A DNA stretch of 22,756 nucleotides from Bacillota bacterium. GTDB taxonomy: Bacteria > Bacillota > Bacilli > Paenibacillales > Paenibacillaceae. Below the pieces are notes generated by a model, which saw only the letters and a list, made by a program, of their open reading frames with translations, had not been told where the DNA came from and did no database searches. Shown piece after piece: positions 13,975-20,221 of this stretch. The position numbers and the translations under genes are program-made. The stretch spans positions 1-22,756 of the forward strand of contig JAEZCJ010000206.1 in assembly GCA_023433615.1 (NCBI GenBank), given 5' to 3'. The stretch's first letter is position 1. Each line of letters starts with the position of its first letter.

Positions 13975-13988
13975 AAGTGGAGGTCATC

Positions 13989-14762
13989 ATGCGAATCTTA
14001 ATTACAGGCGGTACCAGCGGTATCGGCAATGGCGTGGCCCGCCAAGCCGCGCAACGCGGTTGGAAGGTCACGATAACGGGCCGCCGCAGCACGGAAGGCA
14101 TGCGCATCGCAGCGGCTATCGGAGCCTCGTTCATCGAAGCCGATGTATCCCGAATGGCTGATATTCGGCGGCTAGCCGACCGTATCGACGAACCGCTCGA
14201 TGCATTGGTCATGTGTGCCGGAGGCATATCGATGAAGAAGGAGGTCGAGCTCACCTCCGAAGGACTCGAGACGACTTTCGCCACGAACTACCTCGGCAAG
14301 TTCGCACTCTCGCAGCTGCTCCTCGAACGGAACTTGATCGCGCCTGACGGATGCATCGTTATGGTCGGCGGCAACGGCGTTCACAAGCGTGCATCCACCG
14401 CTTGGGACACTCCGCACACCGGTACGCAGGCGGCTTTCAAGGCGGCGCTTGCCGTTGATCTGTACGCTGCGGAGTTTTCTCGGCGTTATCCTCACCTTCG
14501 CGTTCACACTTGCTATCCTGGCATGGTAAGGACGAACCTTTTTCGCGAGGCACCCTTGCCCTTCCGCTTGATCGCTCGTCTCTTAGGTAAGCCGGCTGCA
14601 CAAGGAAGCGCATACCTCAGCCGGCTGCTCCTCGAGCGGCATGCTGAGGTTCACTGGAAGCAGGATCGCCCGATGCGATTCTCGCCGCCGCTGCCTACTG
14701 GCGGAACGGCGGAGCAGTTGTGGCGATATAGCGAGCAGGCCGTCCTGGCCTTGACTTCATAA
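13989..14762 (+). CDS. Short-chain dehydrogenase/reductase-like protein lacking the usual catalytic Tyr
   Basis: The 257-residue protein has a classical SDR Rossmann fold: TGGTSGIG (6-13) for the dinucleotide, TGRRS (30-34), which suggests NADP, EADVS, CAGG (76-79) in place of NNAG, and N100 in ATNYLGKF. In the active-site stretch TGTQAAFKAALAVDLYAAEF, Lys 151 is present but the Tyr four residues before it is Gln 147. The upstream strand reads VMVGGNGVHK, without the usual Ser. It may use a rearranged site or have lost redox catalysis. The start at 13989 is chosen because GGAGGT lies 4 bases upstream; an in-frame GTG at 13977 overlaps that SD. Two copies of the MarR operator precede it. It is followed after 18 bases by a gene of unknown function. 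Confidence 0.85.
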   Translation: MRILITGGTSGIGNGVARQAAQRGWKVTITGRRSTEGMRIAAAIGASFIEADVSRMADIRRLADRIDEPLDALVMCAGGISMKKEVELTSEGLETTFATNYLGKFALSQLLLERNLIAPDGCIVMVGGNGVHKRASTAWDTPHTGTQAAFKAALAVDLYAAEFSRRYPHLRVHTCYPGMVRTNLFREAPLPFRLIARLLGKPAAQGSAYLSRLLLERHAEVHWKQDRPMRFSPPLPTGGTAEQLWRYSEQAVLALTS

Positions 14763-14780
14763 TCGAGAGGAGCTGAAGCC

Positions 14781-15197
14781 GTGCGCTATCGAGCTGGCTG
14801 GTTATTGCACCATCGCATTCTCGCTTTAACGCATTATGATCCCGTTGTGACTTATGAGGATTTCCAAGGCATTGCCGCGGCGGCGCAAGCATCTCTGCAA
14901 GAGGTGACGCAGCCATTCCACCTGTTGATCGACAATCGCATCATCAGAGACCGGAATCCGGCATCTCTGCATACGATACTGAACGCCATGCCGGCGATCC
15001 GGCATCCGCTCCTGCGATGGATCGTGATCGTGCTGCCGGAGTCCATCAAGGAATCGGCTGCCGGCATGGACGTTCAGAAGAGCGGGGACATTCAGCTGAA
15101 ATACGTGGACAGCCTGGCGTCGGCTTGGCAGCTGCTTCGCGCTATCGATCCGCGGCTGAACGGGATCGAACTGGACGATTCATTCTTCTCCGTATGA
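14781..15197 (+). CDS. Uncharacterised small protein, possibly STAS/SpoIIAA-like
   Basis: The 138-residue soluble protein starts at GTG with SD GAGAGGAG at about 9 bases, 18 bases after the SDR stop, so it is probably the second gene of that operon. The pattern of alternating strands and helices (YDPVVTYEDFQGIAAAAQ, PFHLLIDNRI, HPLLRWIVIVLP, YVDSLASAWQLLRAID) resembles the small alpha/beta fold of STAS/SpoIIAA-like proteins. There is no clear phospho-acceptor Ser, signal peptide or transmembrane helix. DNRII occupies the place of the usual D-S-S/T loop. I do not recognise a specific family and assign no function. A terminator follows directly. Confidence 0.7.
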   Translation: MRYRAGWLLHHRILALTHYDPVVTYEDFQGIAAAAQASLQEVTQPFHLLIDNRIIRDRNPASLHTILNAMPAIRHPLLRWIVIVLPESIKESAAGMDVQKSGDIQLKYVDSLASAWQLLRAIDPRLNGIELDDSFFSV

Positions 15198-15198
15198 C

Positions 15199-15244
15199 AA
15201 AGGGATGGGCACGCGGCGTTCAGCCGATTGTCCATCCCTTTTTT
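15199..15244 (+). terminator. Terminator after the SDR operon
   Basis: AAAGGGATGGGCA (15199-15211) pairs with TGTCCATCCCTTT (15229-15241) with one G-U wobble. It is followed by TTT (six T in a row to 15244). An inner GGC/GCC pairing is possible. It ends two bases after the operon stop and six bases before the convergent mqnD stop, so it may serve both directions. Confidence 0.88.
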
Positions 15245-15249
15245 GTGCA

Positions 15250-16119
15250 TTAGCCCCGCAGCGCCTTCCAATCTACTTCCGGCACAAGGCCCTCGCGCGC
15301 CGCCCTCCCGAGCAGCGCCTCGATCGCGCCGTAGCCCGCATCGCCGAGATCGGCCGTGTACTCGTTCACGTACAGATCGATATGCGCCTCGGCAACGCCA
15401 GGCGCCATCTCCTGCGCATGGCTGTGCACGTAGTCACGCGAGGCATCGGGATTCGCCCAGGCATAAGCGACCGATGCGCGGATCCAGCCGGCCAACGCAT
15501 CCAGTTCCAGCGACTTCTTGGCAATGATCGCGCCGAGCGGGATCGGCAATCCCGTATCCGTCTCCCACCAGCTGCCCATATCGGCGAGCAGCGACAAGCC
15601 GTAGTTCCCGTACGTGAACCGAGCCTCATGGATGACGAGCCCGGCATCGATGAGGCCGTCCCGCACCGCCGGCATAATCTCGTGGAACGGCATGACGACG
15701 ATCTCGCCCACCCCGCCCGGCACCTGCTGCGCCGCCCAGAGGCGGAACAGCAGGTAGGCGGTCGAACGGTCGCTCGGCACCGCTACCCGCTTGCCGGCCA
15801 GATCGGCTGCCTCGCCAGGCTCCTTCGTCAGCACGAGCGGCCCGCAGCCGCGGCCGAGCGCGCCGCCGCAAGGGAGCAGCGCATAATCAGGCCGCACATA
15901 CGGGAGAGCCGCGTACGAGATTTTCAGCACATCGAGTTCATCTTCGCTAGCTGCCAGCCTGTTCGTGATATCGATATCCGCATAAGTCACGTCGAGTGCT
16001 GGCGCGCCCGGGATGAGACCATGCGCCAAAGCATGAAACACGAACGTGTCGTTCGGACACGGCGAGTAAGCGATCTTGAGTGGAGCAAGCGTCTGTTTTG
16101 CTGAATATGATGTGGTCAT
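15250..16119 (-). CDS. mqnD: 1,4-dihydroxy-6-naphthoate synthase (menaquinone, futalosine pathway)
   Basis: MqnD converts cyclic dehypoxanthine futalosine to 1,4-dihydroxy-6-naphthoate in the futalosine route to menaquinone. The 289-residue protein shows the hallmark SPCPNDTFVFHAL (19-31), a periplasmic-binding-protein-like fold, GRGCGPLVL (89-97) and LVIHEARFTYGNYGL. His 164 of IHE probably corresponds to the catalytic base known from the Thermus enzyme. The frame is open to 16185, but the ATG at 16119 is chosen because GGAGGTG lies 7 bases upstream and it overlaps the mqnB stop in the four-base arrangement ATGA, giving translational coupling. MqnA and MqnC must be encoded elsewhere. Identification is strong. 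Confidence 0.92.
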   Translation of the reverse strand: MTTSYSAKQTLAPLKIAYSPCPNDTFVFHALAHGLIPGAPALDVTYADIDITNRLAASEDELDVLKISYAALPYVRPDYALLPCGGALGRGCGPLVLTKEPGEAADLAGKRVAVPSDRSTAYLLFRLWAAQQVPGGVGEIVVMPFHEIMPAVRDGLIDAGLVIHEARFTYGNYGLSLLADMGSWWETDTGLPIPLGAIIAKKSLELDALAGWIRASVAYAWANPDASRDYVHSHAQEMAPGVAEAHIDLYVNEYTADLGDAGYGAIEALLGRAAREGLVPEVDWKALRG

Positions 16120-16880
16120 CTTAGCACCTCCGCTAGTGTACGGCTTGCTGCTTCCAATGCCTGCAGCGCATCCTTGATGCGCCATGCGCCGCGATCTCTC
16201 GGGCCTACCGCGTTCGAGATGGCGCGCAGCTCTATTGCCGGCAGGCCATACAGGCTGGCGGCAAGCGCAACTCCATAGCCTTCCATCGCCTCGGCAGCCG
16301 CGCCCGGTATGCGCTCCGTCAGTGCAGCAGCCGTCCCGGCTGAGCCGGTCACGGTGGTGACCGTCAGCACCGGGCCGACAGCCGTCGGCTGGCCTGCATC
16401 GGCCAGTGCCCGCGCGAGGCGGCCGGCAAGCTCTCGGTCCACCTCGATGCTGCTCGAGCCGAAGCCGAGCTCGTCGACGCTCCGGAATCCCTCCGGCGTC
16501 TCTGCCCCGAGATCAGGCGCGATGATCGCATCGGCTACGACGAGGCTGCCGATCGGCGCGCAATCCGGGAAGCCGCCGCCGATCCCGGCGCTGATGACCA
16601 GCCGGTACGGGCAGCCTTGCGCCGCCGTTTCGCTGTCCGCCCCGGCCTGTCCTTCGGCTGCCTCAGCCGAACCTTCGGGTATGGTTGTGGATTTGTTTTG
16701 TGCTGGCGGGCTGCCGGCTGCTGCCCCTGCGCCGATCGCTTGCGCCGTACGCGCCGCGGCGGAAGCAGGACCTACACCGGCCAGCGCGACCTCGAAGCCC
16801 TCCGCGCCGCCAAGCCCGCGCAGCACCGCCTCCCGCTCGGCTTCGACTGCCGTCATAATCAGTATGCGTCCATTGCTCAT
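16116..16880 (-). CDS. mqnB: Futalosine hydrolase (menaquinone, futalosine pathway)
   Basis: MqnB removes hypoxanthine from futalosine, the step before MqnC and MqnD. The 254-residue protein is a purine-nucleosidase-fold enzyme: ILIMTAVEAEREAVL (6-20), VALAGVGPASAA (31-42), VISAGIGGGFPD (95-106), AEAMEGYGVA (196-205) with Glu 200 in the ribose-binding position, and AISNAVGPRDRGAWRI (220-235), the family-specific ending with Asp 229. Between about residues 51 and 92 there is a low-complexity Ala/Gly/Ser/Pro insertion (AGSPPAQNKSTTIPEGSAEA), so the protein is longer than the roughly 220 residues usual for the family; it is probably a surface loop. The ATG is preceded by GAGGAG at about 11 bases. 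No clear promoter was found upstream. It overlaps mqnD by four bases. Confidence 0.9.
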   Translation of the reverse strand: MSNGRILIMTAVEAEREAVLRGLGGAEGFEVALAGVGPASAAARTAQAIGAGAAAGSPPAQNKSTTIPEGSAEAAEGQAGADSETAAQGCPYRLVISAGIGGGFPDCAPIGSLVVADAIIAPDLGAETPEGFRSVDELGFGSSSIEVDRELAGRLARALADAGQPTAVGPVLTVTTVTGSAGTAAALTERIPGAAAEAMEGYGVALAASLYGLPAIELRAISNAVGPRDRGAWRIKDALQALEAASRTLAEVLR

Positions 16881-17326
16881 CGTTCCCGATTCTCCTCAAT
16901 TGCCAGGGTATATGCTATCCATAAGCTAGGCTGGACAGGCGTCCGGCGGGGCGCTGCAGCTCGCAGGGGTCGCATCAGCGCAACTAAGCTAACAGCCCCT
17001 ACGCACTCTACGCCTTCGCACGCCATACACATCACTTCATGCTTTCCACTCTCGCTTACGCACGCCACGTTTCGGCATACACGTCACGTGTGTCACGCCA
17101 CTGCTTTCACGATACACCAAGCGCACGCCACATCTCGCCCATTCCGTATACTCCGCATAACTATACTCTGCAGCCTTCAATCCGCCTCATTACTTTACTT
17201 TATATAGTGAACCACTTTCGCCGCATTAGCGCAAGAGATAGCCCGACGACATTCCGCTTCCCTATATGCTAGAATAAACGCATCTGCGACATTCCAATCT
17301 ACAATGATAAGGAGGCCCAGAACCGC
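16881..17326 (+). other. G-poor, repeat-bearing spacer between mqnB and the cupin gene
   Basis: This is 446 bases without a convincing gene. From about 16990 to 17215 the plus strand is rich in C, A and T and poor in G, unlike the rest of the window. It carries four copies of CACGCCA (17019, 17061, 17094, 17124; spacings 42, 33 and 30), with related CATACAC-TCAC and TGCTTTC-CAC segments between them. The open frames across it (such as 16877-17068 minus) give Thr/His/Cys-rich translations without recognisable features. The right end holds the promoter of the cupin gene. Confidence 0.55.
17267..17275 (+). promoter_or_regulatory. Extended -10 promoter candidate for the cupin gene
   Basis: TGC directly followed by TAGAAT (17270-17275) fits an extended -10 element about 50 bases upstream of the ATG. 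The -35 region is poor. A second TACAAT, only a few bases before the SD, is too close to serve this gene. Confidence 0.45.
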
Positions 17327-17746
17327 ATGCACACCGAATCGCCCTACAAGCTTACGCACGGCTCCGGACTGACGCTCGACCCGCTCGGCTCCGGACTTGC
17401 CATCGCCGAATGGACCGCACCCGGCACGCCGGAGGGCACACAACCCGAGTGGATCGCGCCGCTGCATCTGCACCGAGAGGACGATGAAGCTTGGATCGTG
17501 CTGGAGGGCAGCCTGTCCTTCCGGATCGGCGAGGCGGAAGTCACCGCGTACGCGAACGAGACGGTCCTCGTGCCGCGTGGCACTCCGCATACGTACTGGA
17601 ATCCTGCGCCTGACGCAGCCCGCTACCTGATCGTCATGCCGAAGCGCATCCGAGACTTGATCGCCGCCATACACGCCGCGCAGCGCCGCGATGCCGCATC
17701 CATGCGGCAGCTGTTCCGGCAATTCGCTTCCGAATGGCTGGACTGA
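17327..17746 (+). CDS. Single-domain cupin protein
   Basis: The 139-residue protein contains one cupin_2 barrel: motif 1 PLHLHREDDEAWIVLEGSLSFRIG (46-68) with His 47, His 49 and Glu 54, and motif 2 VLVPRGTPHTYWNP (80-93) with His 88. This is the complete 3-His/1-Glu metal-binding set. The C-terminus (IRDLIAAIHAAQRRDAASMRQLFRQF) is an added amphipathic helix. Cupins of this kind include small dioxygenases, isomerases and ligand-binding proteins, so the reaction cannot be told. The SD is AAGGAGG about 11 bases from the ATG. It stands alone, convergent with a phytanoyl-CoA-dioxygenase-like gene with which it shares a terminator. Confidence 0.88.
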   Translation: MHTESPYKLTHGSGLTLDPLGSGLAIAEWTAPGTPEGTQPEWIAPLHLHREDDEAWIVLEGSLSFRIGEAEVTAYANETVLVPRGTPHTYWNPAPDAARYLIVMPKRIRDLIAAIHAAQRRDAASMRQLFRQFASEWLD

Positions 17747-17767
17747 GTCCCGCAGCCAGCGCAAACA

Positions 17768-17799
17768 ACCGCCCGGGCAATCTAGCTTGCCCGGGCGGT
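17768..17799 (+). terminator. Shared hairpin between the convergent cupin and PhyH genes
   Basis: A perfect 13-bp stem ACCGCCCGGGCAA (17768-17780) / TTGCCCGGGCGGT (17787-17799) with a 6-base loop. The T-rich tail (TTGTTTGC) is on the minus-strand side, so termination of the minus-strand PhyH gene is best supported; it probably also blocks the plus-strand transcript. Confidence 0.8.
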
Positions 17800-17817
17800 C
17801 CGCATCACGATCTAATC

Positions 17818-18732
17818 TTATAACGCAATCCGAATGCTCCGTTCGAGCGGCGATTCTTCCGGCGAATCCGCGCGTTCCAGCGACATGCGCTCCTTGAGCG
17901 GAGACGTCCGATTGCACATGAACCGCGTCTTGCCGCTGTGGTTCGGCGAAGCCGCATGCATCAGGAACGGATGGCACAGGATGATGTCCCCGGCTTCACC
18001 TGTCGTCTCGATGACGCGCAGCTCCGTGCCGTCTTCGTCGACATAGGCCTGCTCCATGAGCTTTGCGTTCCGCGCATCCGGCCCAAGCTCGCTGCCTGTC
18101 CGGCCAACCAGTTCGGCAAAATACGGATGCTCGCTCACGAATTCGCGGATGCCGTCGCCGATCTCGACGCCGTCCGGATAGCGCGACAAGTGCCGCGCAA
18201 CAGGCCGATGCGAGCCCTCCACCACCAGCGTGCCTCCGCCGCGCGGTCCGATATCCGAGAATAAGCACAGGCACAGCAAACCCTGGTCCGGCGCATCGAC
18301 ATAATGGCGGAAGTGGATCCCGTCCCAATGCCAGCCTGTCGTCGGCACAACCCACGGCTCATCCGCTCCATAGGAGAAATTAACCGGCCACCAGCCCCAG
18401 CCCGGCAGCGATTCGCTGGCGTTCTCGCCGAGCACGAACCGCCGCCTCACTCGTCCTTCGCCTACCAGATCATCGATCGCATCCGCGAACGTCGGCGTGT
18501 TGCACCGATCGAACGCATCGCTGCGATATACCTCGCGCAGATTGACCATCGGCTCCCGCCATGTGCTCGGATCGTTCCGCGAAATCCCCGATGCCTCCTC
18601 CACCTTGCCCCATAGGAATTGCTGCGCTTCCAGCGCGGCTTCCCGAGGCAGCGCGCCTCGAATCTGCACATACCCCTTCCTAACAAACTGTTCCACTTGC
18701 TCGTCCGTCAGCACCTTCGTACGCATCGTCAT
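17818..18732 (-). CDS. Phytanoyl-CoA dioxygenase (PhyH) family Fe(II)/2-oxoglutarate oxygenase
   Basis: The 304-residue protein has the double-stranded beta-helix iron site of PhyH proteins: HWD (His 135, Asp 137) in TTGWHWDGIHFRHYV, then GGGTLVVEGSHRPV, and the distal His 259 in GDIILCHPFLMHAASPNHSGKTRFMCNR, with Arg 270 positioned to bind 2-oxoglutarate. The N-terminal LTDEQVEQFVRKGYVQIRGAL is typical of bacterial members, which hydroxylate diverse small molecules; the substrate here is unknown. ATG at 18732 with GAGGCG about 9 bases upstream; ATG at 18726 is an alternative. A sequence fitting the CcpA cre consensus lies 30-45 bases upstream, pointing to carbon catabolite control. It is transcribed divergently from the aminopeptidase gene. 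Confidence 0.88.
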   Translation of the reverse strand: MTMRTKVLTDEQVEQFVRKGYVQIRGALPREAALEAQQFLWGKVEEASGISRNDPSTWREPMVNLREVYRSDAFDRCNTPTFADAIDDLVGEGRVRRRFVLGENASESLPGWGWWPVNFSYGADEPWVVPTTGWHWDGIHFRHYVDAPDQGLLCLCLFSDIGPRGGGTLVVEGSHRPVARHLSRYPDGVEIGDGIREFVSEHPYFAELVGRTGSELGPDARNAKLMEQAYVDEDGTELRVIETTGEAGDIILCHPFLMHAASPNHSGKTRFMCNRTSPLKERMSLERADSPEESPLERSIRIAL

Positions 18733-18753
18733 GTAGTCATCGCCTCGCTTATA

Positions 18754-18810
18754 GGAACTGTAATGTAAACGGATACATCTACATATGTTCTACATTACGC
18801 TGCGAGTTCC
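18754..18810. repeat. Long inverted repeat in the PhyH-aminopeptidase divergent region
   Basis: GTAATGTA (18760-18767) faces TACATTAC (18791-18798) across 23 bases. An outer pair GGAACT (18754-18759) / AGTTCC (18805-18810) flanks it, and ACATATGT (18781-18788) is a palindrome inside. The roughly 31-bp spacing between half-sites is near three helical turns. It may be a regulator site for one or both divergent genes. Confidence 0.5.
18763..18777 (+). promoter_or_regulatory. Candidate cre site (CcpA binding)
   Basis: ATGTAAACGGATACA satisfies every position of the B. subtilis cre consensus WTGNAANCGNWNNCW. It lies 31-45 bases upstream of the PhyH start codon, where binding would interfere with its transcription. 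It overlaps the left arm of the inverted repeat at 18760-18767. Confidence 0.55.
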
Positions 18811-18827
18811 TGCCCCATGCACGCAAT

Positions 18828-18857
18828 TTGGTGAATCGAATCGGGGAATGCTACAAT
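18828..18857 (+). promoter_or_regulatory. Promoter of the M29 aminopeptidase gene
   Basis: TGC directly followed by TACAAT (18852-18857) is an extended -10 element 31 bases before the ATG. TTGGTG (18828-18833), 18 bases upstream, is a weak -35. Confidence 0.65.
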
Positions 18858-18888
18858 ACTGCTTAATAATGGTTCGAGGAGGGTTCCC

Positions 18889-20121
18889 ATGGCTGAGTAT
18901 CAAGTACAGTTAGAGAAGTATGCCGCGCTGGCCGTCGAAGTCGGCGTGAATGTGCAGCCCGGGCAGACGCTGGTCGTAACCGCCCCGCTCGCGGCCGCGC
19001 CGTTCGTCCGATCCGTCGCGAGGAAGGCTTATGCCGCCGGCGCGAAAAATGTCCACGTGGAATGGAACGACGACGAGCTGACCCGCATCAAGTACGAGCA
19101 GGCGCCGGACGAGGCGTTCCTCGAATACCCGATGTGGCGCGCCAAGGGCTGGGAGGAGATGGCGGAGAATAACGCCGCCTTCCTGTCGGTCATCGCATCG
19201 AATCCCGATCTCTTGAACGGCATCGATCCCGAGCGGATCGCGAACGCGAACAAGACGGCAGGCCAAGCGCTGCATAAGTATCGCAGCTATGCCATGTCCG
19301 ATAAGGTCAGCTGGTCCGTCATTGCGGTACCGTCTCCCGGCTGGGCAGCGAAAGTGTTCCCGGAAGTGGAGGCAGGCAAGCAGGAGGATGCGCTGTGGGA
19401 CGCGATTTTCGCGGCGACGCGGGTGAATGAACCGGATCCGGTCGCGGCCTGGAAGGGGCACACGGCGAAGCTCGATGAGCGGGCCGACTTCTTGAACCGG
19501 AAGAAGTACAAGGCGCTCCGGTACCAGGCCGAGGGCACCGATCTGGTCGTCGAGCTGGCGGTGAACCATATCTGGGTGAGCGGAGGCAGCGTCAACGCGG
19601 CAGGCACGCCGTTCGTGGCGAACATGCCGACGGAGGAAGTATTCACCGCCCCGAAGAAGGACGGCGTGAACGGCGTCGTGCGCAGCACGAAGCCGCTCAG
19701 CTACGGCGGCAATCTGATCAAGGACTTCTCGCTGACGTTCGAGAACGGACGCATCGTCAAGCTGGAAGCAGCCGAAGGCCAAGCGGTGCTGCAGCGGCTC
19801 GTCGACACGGACGAAGGCTCCGCCTACTTGGGCGAGGTTGCGCTCGTGCCGCATCGCTCGCCGATCTCGGACACGAATATCGTGTTCTACAACACGCTGT
19901 TCGACGAGAACGCGTCGAGCCACCTCGCGATCGGAAATGCGTACGCGTTCTGCCTTGAGGGCGGCAAGACGATGTCGGAGGATGAACTGAAGGCCGCCGG
20001 CCTCAACAACAGCATCACGCACGTCGACTTCATGATCGGCGCAGCCGACATGAACATCGACGGCGAGCTGCCGGACGGCACGCTCGAGCCCCTGTTCCGG
20101 GACGGGAACTGGGCGATCTGA
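18889..20121 (+). CDS. M29-family metallo-aminopeptidase (AmpS/AmpT-like)
   Basis: The 410-residue protein is full length for the M29 (thermophilic aminopeptidase) family, cytosolic dimeric enzymes that remove N-terminal residues using two divalent metal ions. It starts EYQVQLEKYAALAVEVGVNVQPGQTL and carries the ligand set at the expected places: NMPTEEV (Glu 250), YLGEVALVPH (Glu 316), HLAIGNAY (His 345, Tyr 352) and HVDFMIG (His 378, Asp 380). The active site is therefore complete. SD GAGGAGGG is 5-6 bases from the ATG, and an extended -10 promoter lies just upstream. It is a single-gene unit with its own terminator. The call is firm; a general peptide-turnover role is inferred. Confidence 0.94.
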   Translation: MAEYQVQLEKYAALAVEVGVNVQPGQTLVVTAPLAAAPFVRSVARKAYAAGAKNVHVEWNDDELTRIKYEQAPDEAFLEYPMWRAKGWEEMAENNAAFLSVIASNPDLLNGIDPERIANANKTAGQALHKYRSYAMSDKVSWSVIAVPSPGWAAKVFPEVEAGKQEDALWDAIFAATRVNEPDPVAAWKGHTAKLDERADFLNRKKYKALRYQAEGTDLVVELAVNHIWVSGGSVNAAGTPFVANMPTEEVFTAPKKDGVNGVVRSTKPLSYGGNLIKDFSLTFENGRIVKLEAAEGQAVLQRLVDTDEGSAYLGEVALVPHRSPISDTNIVFYNTLFDENASSHLAIGNAYAFCLEGGKTMSEDELKAAGLNNSITHVDFMIGAADMNIDGELPDGTLEPLFRDGNWAI

Positions 20122-20148
20122 CTGAAGGTATGCGCTGACACGAACTAC

Positions 20149-20203
20149 AAAGGGCTGCACGCTAGGAACGCCTTATGGCGATCGCTTGCGTGCAGCCCTC
20201 TTT
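20149..20203 (+). terminator. Bidirectional terminator between the aminopeptidase and MFS genes
   Basis: AAAGGGCTGCACGC (20149-20162) pairs with GCGTGCAGCCC (20188-20198) and the following TCTTT, with an inner ACGCC/GGCG stem. It lies between the convergent aminopeptidase (stop 20121) and MFS (stop 20222) genes. T-rich bases are present on both sides. Confidence 0.85.
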
Positions 20204-20221
20204 GGTACTATACCTGAACCG

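Noticed and set aside
16617..17207. 196-codon open frame on the plus strand over the G-poor spacer
   Set aside because: The first part is antisense to mqnB and the rest is a Thr/His/Ser-rich translation of the skewed spacer, with no SD or motif.
16990..17215. CRISPR-like repeats
   Set aside because: The repeated element is only 7-8 bases and the spacing is uneven (42, 33, 30). There is no long conserved repeat and no cas gene.
18910..20160. 416-codon open frame on the minus strand
   Set aside because: It is antisense to the complete M29 aminopeptidase gene and crosses its stop. The Arg/Val/His-rich translation is a typical shadow.
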